Assembly (NCBI GenBank): GCA_030490835.1
Contig: CM059973.1
Location: 86,883,641-86,947,640 of the forward strand
Direction: 5' to 3'
From: Annona cherimola
Lineage: Eukaryota; Streptophyta; Magnoliopsida; Magnoliales; Annonaceae
DNA: 64,000 nt
Shown here in pieces: positions 1-10,895 of the stretch (its first letter is position 1; the number at the start of each line of letters is the position of its first letter). Both the position numbers and the translations under genes were made by a program. The notes under the pieces are model-generated. The model did no database searches and was not told where the DNA came from. It saw nothing but the letters and a program-made list of their open reading frames with translations.

Positions 1-739
1 ATTGCAGCGTTCTTATTTGGCTTTAAATGACAATAAAATTTGTAGCTGCAAAAAGTAGATTAGTGATTGTGCTTGGTATATACTAGATGCAATCAAAACC
101 TATATTTCGCTAAAAATGTAACTTCTTTTATAAACTTTTTTCGTAATACATGACGTAAGCAATGAAAATTTAAGAACAGGAATTTGCAAAGTAGGATATC
201 TCAATCGATTCCTGTGGCCCAAAGACTAATTATCTGGTCGAACATTTATCCCCAGCAATATCTGGCTAACGGCACGTTTGCTAAAAGTATCACAAAATAG
301 CTTTTCCAGAAACCTATAAAATTACTAAAAATCTCTTCTTTCTAGGAAGCAATGCGATTTTGTGCTCTAATGGAATAAATCACTTACGGCCGAACAAGCT
401 CCAAGGTCGATTTGGCTTTGCTTTTAAAGGGAACTTATTTGCTTCCTGCTTCCAGGCTTTCATATTTTGAATTTGATGTTTGATGTGGTGGTGCGTGTGT
501 TACGCACTTTTCCTTATTTTAGGGAAAATTCAGATTTAAAAGCATATACTAAAAGTCGGACTTGAAAAGCATGTACTACAAAACATCACTTCTCTGACAA
601 TCTTACTTAATTGATCTGCATAAGTTGTCCATTGAATGCAACATGAAACCTAATTTAAGAGCTTGTTTGGCCTTACTTAATCTTATTTATCTATATATAA
701 TGAGTTTCATTTCTGTATAACTAAGTTACATAGACACGG

Positions 740-1200
740 AGTCATGTAACTACTTCGAATTTAAGATTATAATTTTGTTGAAAAGTCTAATTCATTTATT
801 ATATTTAATATTATTTGTTTATCTATGAGACTAAGTTTCATTCCAATCAAATATATTTATAGACAATATTTGTTGAAAAATATACATTCATGTATAAATT
901 ATAAAAATGCTAACATATCAATTTAAATTAGTATTTTTAATATCTAAACCATCTAAAATATCATTTCTTTGTAAGTAATATGATTCTATAAAGTATTATT
1001 ACATTTTAATACATGTGTAAATAGATCTAAACTTTTTTCATAATTTACACGTGAATATATTTTTTTTTTAACAAATACAGTTCATAAACATATTTGATTG
1101 GAATGAAACTTGATCTTTTAAATAAACAAATGATGTTAAATACAATGAATGAATTGAATTTTTCATCAATAATCAGCGTCTTAAAATTTAAAGGGGACTG
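740..1200. repeat. Foldback MITE, family D (copy in segment 1)
   Basis: Long imperfect inverted arms. The left arm has a GAGACTAAGTTTCATTCCAA-type stretch and the right arm its complement (TTGGAATGAAACTTGATC). AT-rich throughout, no coding potential. The same family recurs at about 4408-4915, 21800-22795, 31840-32270, 34340-34995, 40471-40915, 58225-58710 and 62755-63500. Confidence 0.65.
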
Positions 1201-1362
1201 ATATATAATTTGTACAGATAACTTGCATGTTAGAAAACAACTTTCGAATTGTTGATATAATTGTTATTTTATATTAAAATATTTTATTACAATGATTTTG
1301 TATCATTTTAGATGAGAATTATTCATATCCAATTTAGTTGACCACCAATAAAATAAACGATT

Positions 1363-1680
1363 CTAAAAAGAAATGATTATGCTAAAATTAGACTAAGTAT
1401 GGTTAAGTAATGACTTACTTAGTCTACATTAAAAAACTCATCAAATTTTTTTCTTTTTTCTTCGTACACTTATTTATCTAAGTATATTTAATATATAAAC
1501 TAAGTTTTACTATTTTCGAATATATATATATATTAGATTTTTAAATATAGGAATATTTAAGCCATTTTTAATGATTGAAAATTGCTAGAATAACCTTATA
1601 TTTAATTTTTTAAAAAAAATCTATATAGACATATATGAAAATACTAAAATTTAGTTTTGACTAATATGATCACTTCTCAA
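1363..1680. repeat. Foldback MITE, family C, diverged
   Basis: Resembles the clean copy at 14706-15097: an ACTTACTTAGTCTAC stretch, a poly(T) tract, CTTCGTACAC, then AACTAAGTTTTACTATTTT. The right arm is poorly kept. It is duplicated at about 5100-5410 in segment copy 2. Confidence 0.5.
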
Positions 1681-2110
1681 TTCTAAACATTGTAGATAAA
1701 ATAAATTATATTTTAAAATCACGTAAAGCGAACCAACTACATCCTGACTTACATTCTTTTGAAAGCGCTGCATCTTATATATATACATTCATTACTAATT
1801 GATATATATCATTCAGATCATCGGATGGATGTGGACCCACCTGCGCCCAGTGCCATCTAAATCAATTGCTGTTACACAAATGAACCATTGCAATCCACTG
1901 CAGTAGATAAAATAAGGGTAAACGGCTGCATGGTGTGGTTTTGTCGTTTGCAAACATATTGACGAGGGAAAAATATCTTTCCTATGACCTGACATGGTTG
2001 GTCTTGTCAAAATGGCTAGCAATGAAAACCCGTGGAATCTTTACCTTCAGGCGAGGAGACGTTTCCAGCTGTCCCTCTGGATAATGGAGCTCCGTAGCAA
2101 CCGTGTAAAC

Positions 2111-2374
2111 GGTGTGTTTGGCGATGCTTACAAATTTTCGAATTAAAATTTTTTATTCTTAATAATTATCTTATTTTTAATCATTTCTTTATATTTTCAT
2201 GTACTACAATCTTGTTTTTCAATTATTTTTACACAATTATCTGCATAACTAACCTATTTATTTTAATTTTATATTTTTTACTCTTCGTTCTTACCCCTAT
2301 AATATCGTATCGTTTTACAACTTTTACTTCATAAAATTTCTCATCAAAAATTTTATTTAATACCAAATGCAACC
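2111..2374. mobile_element. Old Tourist-like MITE
   Basis: Begins GGTGTGTTTGG and ends near CCAAATGC. The interior shares TTTTTAATCATTT and TATCATATCA-like stretches with the cleaner family members at 5659 and 17726. It lies in both copies of the segmental duplication (about 6149-6673 in copy 2), so it is older than the duplication. In copy 2 a younger member has inserted into it. Confidence 0.6.
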
Positions 2375-2650
2375 AAAATTTTAATATTTTTATTCTATTT
2401 CAAAAATTCCACTGCACATATGATTTAAAATGTAGATTTAACCATTCATAATAAAAATTATAAAAATTCTAATATTAGTATAACCTTTTTCTGATGAAAG
2501 ATATTAGTGTAATCTTAAATAAGTAAAAATTATACATTTAGCATATAAAAAATGGTACTCAATATAAAAAAATTTAGACTTATCTGTACAAAATATATAT
2601 GAATAATGTTTCAAATTATATGAACTTTACTCTATATGTTTCACAATTTA

Positions 2651-3300
2651 AAAATATATATACTGTTAATACTTTCCTTTTCTAATTAGCAATATTTTAT
2701 TTTTTATGATTTTTACTGTAAATGATCAAAACTGCGTTTTAAATCATATGTGTGGTAAGATTTTTGAAATAGTTGAGCTCGGTGGCCATTCTCGTTTCTC
2801 TGCCTGCCTAGCGGCGGCTACGGACTCTAGTGTGTGCAAGATCAAGAATACGACAGGATCGGGGGGGGGGGGGGGGGGAAGAGGTGGTTTTTAATTTTGT
2901 AAGAGCTAAACGAGTCATTTATCTTTTGGTTAGTATACATAAATTTAGCTAAATATATATATTATTTAAATATATGATTACTTTTAAGTAATATCATTTA
3001 CTTGGACACAACCAATTTTTATATTTTATGCAACAGAAAATAAGCTCGGTCTAGTGCTAATTGTGTGGGGGGCTTCCATGCTTTCGCTCTTGGTGCATGA
3101 GTAGTGCCAATTTTTTATTTTTAGAAACTAAAAAATGTTTATAAATATTTAAAAATTAAAAATTATATACTTATAATCTATATACTTAGGCCAATATATT
3201 TATACCAAAAGGGTCTTGAAGTGGAAGCACTTAATATTCACACTCCCAAAAAAACTAAATTTGTCTCGACAAAGAGCAGGACCATTATCTAATATCTCTA
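2651..3300. other. Intervening AT-rich DNA with an 18-bp G run
   Basis: Separates the two duplication copies. It has an uninterrupted run of 18 G at 2861-2878 and no recognised gene or element. The short open frame through the G run has no support. Confidence 0.6.
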
Positions 3301-3632
3301 AGTGCACTTAAGCTAAGTGAATCTAGAATCATAATCCTTTTTTTAGAAAATTTTAAAAAATCATATGTGGGCCAAAACATGAATATTTCATATGCATAAT
3401 TTTTATATTTTTGTATTTTAAAGTATTTTTTAAATTTTAAAAATAAAAAATCACATGAAAATGCCATATTTATTTTAAAATTTCAAAATAAAATATTAAA
3501 AAATAAGAATATGTAAAATTTATATATGATACATTCATGTTTAGGCTCACATAAGTATATAAAAAATTTTAAAAATAAAAATAAATTGTGTTTTATGTTG
3601 GATGCACTAAGCTCGGTATACCAGAGTGCACT
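3301..3632. repeat. Foldback element with AGTGCACT termini
   Basis: Ends in AGTGCACT on the left and the same palindrome on the right. The inner arms match as inverted complements around CCAAAACATGAATATTTCAT and its partner near 3530-3550. Related in terminal sequence to the element at 59062-59395. No clear target duplication. Confidence 0.5.
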
Positions 3633-4407
3633 GAAGCATCTCTGCAAAAGGTGATACTTATTGCAGCGTTCATATTTGGCTTTAAATGACAATAAAATTT
3701 GTAGCTGCAAAAAGTAGATTAGTGATTGTGCTTGGTATATACTATATACTAGATGCAATCAAAATCTATATTTCGCTAAAAATGTAACTTCTTTTATAAA
3801 CTTTTTTCGTAATACATGACGTAAGCAATGAAAATTTAAGAACCGGAATTTGCAAAGTAGTATATCTCAATCGATTCCTGCGGCTCAAAGACTAATTATC
3901 TGGTCAAACATTTATCCCCAGCAATATCTGGCTAACTGCACGTTTGCTAAAAGTATCACAAAATAGCTTTTCCAGAAACCTATAAAATTATTAAAAATCT
4001 CTTCTTTCTAAGAAGCAATGAGATTTTGTGCACTGATGGAATAAATCGCGTACGGCCGAACAAGCTCTAACGCCGACTTGGCTTTACTTTTAAAGGGGAC
4101 TTTTATTTGCTTCCTGCTTCCAGGCTTCCATATTTCGAATTGGATGTTTGATGTGGTGGTGCGTGTGTTACGCACTTTTCCTTATTTTAGGGAAAATTCA
4201 GATTTAAAAGCCCACACTAAAAGTCAGACTTGAAAAGCATGTACTACAAAACATCACTTCTGTGACAATCTTACTCAATTGATCTACATAAGTTGTCCAC
4301 TCAATGCAACATGAAACCTAATTTAAGAACTTGTTTGGCCTTACGTAATCTTATTTATCTATATATAATGAGTTTCGTTTCTATATAACTAGGTTATATA
4401 GAGGCGG

Positions 4408-4915
4408 AGTCATGTAACCACTTCGAATTTAAGATTTTAATTTTGTTAAAGAGTCTAATTTATTCATTATATTTAATATTATTTATTTATTTACGAGACT
4501 AAGTTTCATTCCAATCAAATATATTTATAGACAACATTTATTGAAAGATATGCATTCATATGTAAATTATAAAAATGCTAAAATATCAATTTAAATTAGT
4601 ATTTTTGATATCTAAACCATCCAAAATATCATTTCTTTGTAAGCAACATGATTCTATAAAGTATTGTCATATTTTAATACATGTGTAAACAGATCTAAAC
4701 TTTTTTTATAATTTACACGCGAATATATTTTTTTTTAACAAATACGGTTCATAAACATATTTGATTGGAATGAAACTTGGTCTTTTAAACATATTGAATT
4801 GGAATGAAACTTGGTCTTTTAGATAAAAAAATGATATTAAATATAATAAATGAATTGAATTTTTCATCATTGGTCAAAGTTTTAAAATTTAAAGGGGTTA
4901 CATGACTTTACTTGG
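4408..4915. repeat. Foldback MITE, family D (copy in segment 2)
   Basis: Paralogue of 740-1200. The outer arms are better preserved here: GGAGTCATGTAACCACTT on the left and its approximate complement near 4896-4915 on the right. Contains a 33-bp tandem duplication at about 4783-4820. Confidence 0.65.
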
Positions 4916-5658
4916 GGACTGATATATAATTTGTGTAGATAACTTACATGTTAGAAAAACAACTTTCGAATTGTTGATATAATTGTTATTTTATATTAAA
5001 CTATTTTATTATAATGATTTTATATCATTTTAGATGAGAACTATTCATATCCAATTTAGTTGAAAGTGGTACACCAATAAAATAAACAATTCTAAAAAGA
5101 AATGATTTTGCTAAACTGGACTAAGTAGGGTTAAGTAATGACTTACTTAGTCTACCTTAAAAAACTCATCAAATTTTTTTCTTTTTTCTTCGTACATTTA
5201 TTTATCTAAATATATTTAATATATAAACTAAATTTTACTATTTTTGAATATGTATATATATATTTTAGATTTTTAAATATAGGAATATTTAAACCATTTT
5301 CAATGATTGAAAATTGCTAGAATAATCTTATATTTAAATTTTTTAAAAATATATATATATACATATATGAAAATACTAAAATTTAGCTTGACTAATAAAA
5401 TCACTTCTCAATTCTAAACATAGTAAATAAAATAAATTATATTTTAAAATCACGTAAAGCCGATTTTGAACCAACTACGTTGTCACTTGCATTCTTTTGA
5501 AAGCGCTGCATATATATATATAGATATATATTCATTACTAATTGATATATATCATTCAGATTATCGGATGGATATGGACCCACCTGCGCCCAGTGCCATC
5601 TAAATCAATTGCTGTTACACAAATGAACCATTGCAATCCACTTCAGTAGATAAAATAG

Positions 5659-5948
5659 GGGTGTGTTTGGTTATGGGTAAAACTTTTGATGAAAAGTTTT
5701 TGAAGTAGAAGTTGTCAAATTGATAGAAAATGATGTGATATAATAGGAGTAATGATGAGGAGTAAAGAGAATAAAGTTAAAATAGATAGGTTAGTTGTAT
5801 GGGTAGTTGTGTAGAAATGATTGAAAAGTATGGTAGCTTGTATAGAAAAATATGAAAAAATAATTAAAAAATAGAATAATTATAGAGAATGAAAAGTTTT
5901 GGATTGAAAAGTTTTGGTTGATATTTTTTTGTCCCAAACAAACACACC
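5659..5948. mobile_element. Tourist-like MITE, young, present only in copy 2
   Basis: About 290 bp with inverted ends GGGTGTGTTTGG and CAAACACACC. The corresponding site in segment copy 1 (near 1914-1918) is unoccupied, so this is a directly visible insertion. The flanks (ATAG and ATGAG) do not give a clean 3-bp duplication. Confidence 0.85.
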
Positions 5949-6281
5949 ATGAGGGTAAACGACTGCATGGTGTGGTTTTGTCGTTTGCAAACATCTTGAC
6001 AAGGAAAAAATATCTTGCCTATGACCTGACATAGTTGGTCTTGTCAAAATGGCTAGCAATGAAAACCCGTGGAATCTTTACCTTCAGGCGAGGAGACGTT
6101 TCCAGCTGTTCCTCTGGATAACGGAGCTCCGTAGCAACCGTGTAAACGGTGTGTCAATTTAAATTTTTTTACGATCAATAATTATCTTATTTTTAAATAT
6201 TTTTTCATTTTTTCATATACAATTATCTTATTTTTCAATCATTTTTACACAACTATTCGCATAACTTACTTATTTATTTTA

Positions 6282-6562
6282 GGGTGTGTTTGGAAATTAA
6301 TAAAAAATATCAAGTTAAAACTTTTCAATCTAAAACTTTTCACTCTCCACAACTATGATACTTTTTAATCATTTTTTCACATTTTCTTATACAACTACCA
6401 TACTTTTCAATCATTTCTACACAACTATCCATACAACTAACCTATCTATTTTAACTTTATTCTCTTTATTACTCATCATTACCCCTATCATATAACATCA
6501 TTTGACAACTTTTACTGTCCAAAACTTTTCATCAAAAGTTTTATTCATTCCCAAACACACCC
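6282..6562. mobile_element. Tourist-like (PIF/Harbinger-type) MITE, nested, with TTA target duplication
   Basis: 281 bp bounded by GGGTGTGTTTGG and CCAAACACACCC, flanked by TTA at 6279-6281 and 6563-6565. Segment copy 1 keeps the empty site (TTATTTTAATTTTAT near 2260). It sits inside an older relative (about 6149-6673). The 3-bp TTA duplication is typical of PIF/Harbinger MITEs. Confidence 0.88.
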
Positions 6563-6955
6563 TTAATTTTATCTTCTTTACTCCTCATTATTACATGTAT
6601 AGTATCACATCGTTTTACAACTTTTACTTCATAAATTTTTTGATGAAAAATTTTATGTAATTCCAAATGCACTCGAAATTTTAATATTTTTATTCTATTT
6701 CAAAAATTCCACTGCACATATGATTTAAAAATTATAAAAATTATATAAATTCTAATATTAGTATAATATTTTTCTGATGAGAGATATTAGTGCAATCTTA
6801 AATAAGTAAAAATTATAAAAATTATACATTTAGCATATAAAAAATAGTACTCAATACTTTCAATGATATAAAAAAAATTTAGACTCATCTATACAAAATA
6901 TATATGAATAATGTTTCAAATTATATGAACTTTACTGTATATGTCTCACAATTTA

Positions 6956-7652
6956 GATTAATTAATTAACTATTTTATCTTTTATTTTTACTTGTATATT
7001 CTAATCATTTTATCACATAATTACTTTATTTATTTTTATCATATCACACCACTATTACATTTTTAAAAAATATTATTTTGTCAACTTCGAATGATAACGT
7101 AAATCTAACCCAATATATTATACGAAAAATTAAAAAATAAATAAATACGCCCCATATCTTTCTTTTCTGAGTTTCAGCTGCTACGTCATCTATTTTGGCT
7201 TCGAGGGTTGACTTGGTTCGAAAAAAATGCAACCAAATTGTCAAGCATCACGAATCTATTAAATTTCACGTCTCCTATTCGTTCTGTAAATAAAAATACT
7301 AAAAGTATTATTTTTTCATAATTGGAGCCTACGAAAATTTTTTAACACCCAAGTTAATTGAATATTTACAAATTTTCACTAGTGCTTTCAATTTGTGTAA
7401 CAAAAAAATATTTTCTCAAAACTTTTTTATGTTAACAGGGTGCCTGACTTTCTCGTAATTGGAGCTTCATTAAAATGTGAAGACCCTTACGTCAAATGGA
7501 AAATGACTGTGTTTCGTCTCGATAACAGGAAGCCTGTGGTTTCTTTAAAAATAGATAAAAGTATAGTCTTTTCTGTAAATAAGTAAGAGCTTATTATTGT
7601 CTCTTAGACAGAATTTATTTCTAATTGTAATGTGACGAGATGTTATATTATA
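6956..7652. other. Intergenic DNA left of the copia element
   Basis: AT-rich, with decayed MITE-like stretches. No gene or clear element recognised. The last five bases (TTATA, 7648-7652) are the left target duplication of the copia insertion. Confidence 0.6.
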
Positions 7653-7829
7653 TAAAGAAGCAGCACCGCCTATTGCCGGATATTTCTAGATGTCACAAGG
7701 AAACCTCTACGCAGTTGTAGAGAAATCATGAAAGTGCTGGAGTTCTCTAGAAAGTTCTAGAGAAGAATAGAGAAATCATGAAGGTGCCGGAGTTCTCTAG
7801 AAAGTTCTAAAGAAGAAGGGTGTGTAGAA

Positions 7830-7847
7830 TTCTAGAACCTTCCAGAC
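7830..7847 (+). promoter_or_regulatory. Heat-shock-element-like cluster in U3
   Basis: TTC at 7830, GAA at 7835, TTC at 7840 and GA(C) at 7845 alternate with exact 5-bp spacing, as in binding sites of heat-shock factors. Further partial arrays lie at about 7750-7765 and 7800-7815 (GAAnnTTCnnGA) and near 7933 (TTCnnGAA). The same arrangement is in the 3' LTR. Function is inferred. Confidence 0.55.
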
Positions 7848-8006
7848 TTCTCTTGAATCCTCTAAGAGCTCCAAGAAGATCAAGACACTTCGAGAGATTT
7901 CTAGGGAATTCCAAAGAGGAGGTGGGAAGATTCTAGAAAGCGATCCTAATCGTCCACTCAAGGACATGTGGCGAAATCCAGGGAGCTCCAAGGGGAGGGG
8001 AAAGCC

Positions 8007-8013
8007 TATAAAA
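8007..8013 (+). promoter_or_regulatory. TATA box of the 5' LTR
   Basis: TATAAAA in a GC-richer context (GAAAGCCTATAAAAGGGG), conserved in the 3' LTR at 12783-12789. Positioned as the U3/R promoter would be. Confidence 0.75.
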
Positions 8014-8191
8014 GGGGACAACCCTTTCCCATGGAAATATAGTTTTGGTGTGAGTGTGATTTTAATGAGTGCCTATTGTGCGCATGTGAGTTGAAATGGG
8101 AGCTTATAAAGTGAGAGTGTCCAAATTATTTTGTGTGTAATATTTTTGTTATAAATAATATTTTATCTTAGAGCTTCCATTCTTCAACAAG

Positions 8192-8204
8192 TGGTATCAG
8201 AGTC
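8192..8204 (+). other. Primer-binding site (initiator tRNA-Met type)
   Basis: TGGTATCAGAGTC begins two bases after the 5' LTR. TGGTATCAGAG is complementary to the 3' end of plant initiator tRNA-Met, the usual copia primer. Confidence 0.9.
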
Positions 8205-8347
8205 AAGGGTCGGGGACCGTGGTTCGTGAAGGCTACACCAGCTAGACAAAATACGAGGAGATTCTGCACGTACGCAGTCTGGGACTGTGAAGTTGATTGG
8301 TCTGGGACCAAGCTTATTTGGAAAAGTGCTGGGCATACCAAGTCACG

Positions 8348-9130
8348 ATGGCGGATATTTCTACCTCGGTAAGCTCCATTGAGAAGCTAAATTATAACAA
8401 CTATAATACTTAGTGTTTGCGTATGCAGTTTTATCCGCTTGGACAAGATCTGTGGGATATAGTTTGCGGCAACAATACTACGCCACCCACAGATGATGAG
8501 GAATTGAAAAGGTGGAAGATAAAAGATGGCAAAGTCATGTATGTGCTAGCAGTAACTATTGAAGATGAGTTACTGCAGAAGATTAAGGATGCTAAAACAC
8601 CCAAGAAGGCATGGGACACCCTCGCAGCACTCTACACAAGGAAAAATGATGCAAAGCTCCAGCAGTTGGAAAATGAGTTGTTATCCATTTCGCAGCAGAA
8701 TATGACGGTAAGTGAATATTTCTCCAAAGTTAAATTTCTTTGTGGAGAAATTTCAAAATTAGACCCAGAAAATTCGATCTCTAAGACTAGGATGAGGAGG
8801 ATTATCATTCATGGCTTAAAGCCAGAATACCATGGGATTATCATTGCTACCCGTGGATGGGCCAAAGAACCAACTCTAACCGAGTTGGAAAATATTTTGG
8901 CCAACCAAGAAGCTTTAGACAAGAGGGGGGCTGGCAAAGGAGGCAGCAAGGGCAAAGCTCGCAGCAAGGGGGAGCTCATCAAAGTGGCGACAAAAGAGAG
9001 AAGAGATCCAAACGGCAGAAGGACCAATGCTACAACTGTGGCAAAAGAGGCCACTTTGCTAGAGACTACTGGTTCAAGCGGGCAGAGGGAAATGCTGCGA
9101 CTTCTATCCATAACGAAGAAGAATGGGATC
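8348..9130 (+). pseudogene. gag: copia gag (capsid and nucleocapsid), broken
   Basis: The start at 8348 is followed by 21 codons and an in-frame TAG (8411-8413). The frame then reopens through a typical copia Gag (LGQDLWDIV, AWDTLAALYT, LTELENILANQE). A 1-bp frame change at the six-G run 8925-8930 moves the basic tail and zinc knuckle (9028-9069) into the next frame. The knuckle reads CYNCGKRGHFARDY, so the last metal ligand is Tyr in place of Cys. Gag would assemble the cytoplasmic particle. Stop, frameshift and ligand loss all point to decay. Confidence 0.9.
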
Positions 9131-10895
9131 TCCAAGCATCCCTTGCAATAGAAGAGCTCCAGGAAATGGCGGCACCCTGCATTATCAAGACAGAAGAGGA
9201 GTCGGCTCTCATATCAGTAAGTGAAAAATTAATCAACTATAATGATGATTGGATTGTCGATTCTGGATGTTCCAATCACATGACAGGAGACTATGAGAAG
9301 CTGACCGGCACGTCTGAGTATAAAGGAGGACGAGTAGTCATAACGGCTAACAACTCGAAGCTGCCCATCACCCATATCGGCAAGACTATGTTTACCCCTC
9401 GGTTCAGCTCACAGAAGGTACAACTGGAAAATGTGTTCCATGTACCAGGTATGAAGAAAAACTTATTATCTGTCTCACAACTCACCGCTTCTGGAAATTA
9501 TGTGGTGTTCGGCCCAAATGATGTAAGAGTATATTCTAAATTAAAAATAACAAATGAGCCGATCATGGAAGGGCATCGGCTTGAGTCTGTCTATGTGATG
9601 TCTGCACAGACAGCATACATAGACAAGACAAGGAGGAACGAAACTGCAGATTTATGGCACGAACGGCTGGGACACGTAAGCTATCACAAGTTGAAGCAGA
9701 TAATGAAGAAGTCTATGCTCAGAGGCCTTCCCAAGCTAGAAGTTCAAGAAGATACGATATGTGCTAGATGTCAATTCGGAAAGGCACATCAACTACCATA
9801 TGAGGAGTCAAAATTTCAGACTAAGGTGCCTCTCGAGATAGTACACTCAGACGTATTTGGACGAGTAAAGCAGTCATCCATTAGCGGTTACCAGTACATG
9901 ATAACCTTCATCGATGACTATTCAAGGTACATCTGGGTTGATTTTATGAAAGAAAAATCTGAGGCATTCGCTAAATTCAAAGAATTTAAGCAAAAAGTGG
10001 AAAGTGAAGTAGGCCGAAAAATACGATGCCTACGCACAGATAATGGGGGGAGTATGCGTCAGCTGAATTTTCAGAGTATCTACAAAGGTGTAAGATACGC
10101 CGACAGCTGACTTGCCCAAACACGCCACAACAGAATGGAGTGGCAGAAAGAAAAAATCGACACTTGGCAGAGATATGCAGAAGTATGCTGCATGCTAAGA
10201 ATGTGCCACCTAAATTTTGGGCTGAATGCATGAAGACTGCTGCCCATGTCATAAATAGGCTTCCTCAACCTAGACTTGGGTATATTTCTCCTTTTGAGAA
10301 ATTGCGGAGCACCAAACCAACGGTAAGTCATTTCCGTGTGTTTGGATGCGTCTGCTATGTATTTATTCCTGACTACCTTCGTAGTAAGTTCGACAAAAAA
10401 TTCATTCGCTGTATATTTGTTGGCTATGATAGCGAAAGAAAAGGTTGGAGATGTTGTGATCCAACCACAGGTCGATGTTATATCTCACGAAATGTAATTT
10501 TCGATGAGGCATCATCTTGGTGGTCATCACAGGCAATCTTAGTACCTGACTCTAATGAAATGGAAGAACAATTAAGAGAAAGACTGCAGGAACGAATCAA
10601 GCCAAGTCAGACTCAGTCAACAGAGGAACCAACTGAGGAGGACGAACTCTCACCAAGTAGAGAGAAGTCCAAATCACCAGAAAAATCAGATAGCCCATGG
10701 CAAACAGGAGTGCATCACAGGAGTATAGAAGAAGAAAGACCGAGTCAGATCGAAGAGTTCGATGAACAAGAAAAAGCAAGATCTATTCCACGGCGATCCA
10801 ATAGACAATGGAAGCCGAATCCAAAATATGCTAATGCAGCAGTGCTCGAAGCTACTGAAGAAGCGGAACCGATCACGTACGAGGAAGCATCCTAG
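9131..10895 (+). pseudogene. pol: copia protease and integrase, broken
   Basis: The protease shows the aspartyl motif DSG at 9259-9267 (context WIVDSGCSNHMTG). Integrase follows with an N-terminal zinc region (LWHERLGHVS, then CARCQFGKAH) and a DDE core: first Asp at 9850, second Asp at 10039 in RTDNGG, Glu at 10146 in NGVAERKNRH. The frame changes at the six-G run 10045-10050, between the second Asp and the Glu. The remainder is the GKxxxK-like and linker region rich in Glu, Ser and Pro, ending at an in-frame TAG (10893-10895). Integrase would insert the cDNA; this copy cannot make a complete one. Confidence 0.9.

Larger units (their letters stand above)
1..2650. repeat. Segmental duplication, copy 1 (truncated by window start)
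   Basis: This segment aligns end to end with 3660-6955, starting at base 1 here and base 3660 there. Identity looks above 90% by eye, with scattered substitutions. The match stops at about 2650, where the two copies diverge after a shared TCACAATTTA. It contains a foldback element (740-1200), half of a second foldback family (1363-1680) and an old Tourist-like MITE (2111-2374). I see no gene. The true left boundary lies outside the window. Confidence 0.9.
3660..6955. repeat. Segmental duplication, copy 2 (with two extra MITEs)
   Basis: Same segment as 1-2650, in the same orientation. It is longer by about 650 bp, mainly from two MITE insertions (5659-5948 and 6282-6562), a 33-bp local duplication near 4783-4820 and about 20 bp near 4890 that copy 1 has lost between two GGGG runs. 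Because the insertions are absent from copy 1, they post-date the duplication. Confidence 0.9.
7653..8189 (+). repeat. 5' LTR of the copia element
   Basis: 537 bp, running TAAAGAAGCAGC to ATTCTTCAACA. The terminal dinucleotides are TA and CA instead of TG and CA, and both LTRs agree. A 50-bp unit is tandemly repeated at 7719-7768 and 7769-7818. U3 carries clustered TTCnnGAA motifs, followed by a TATA box at 8007-8013. Confidence 0.95.
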
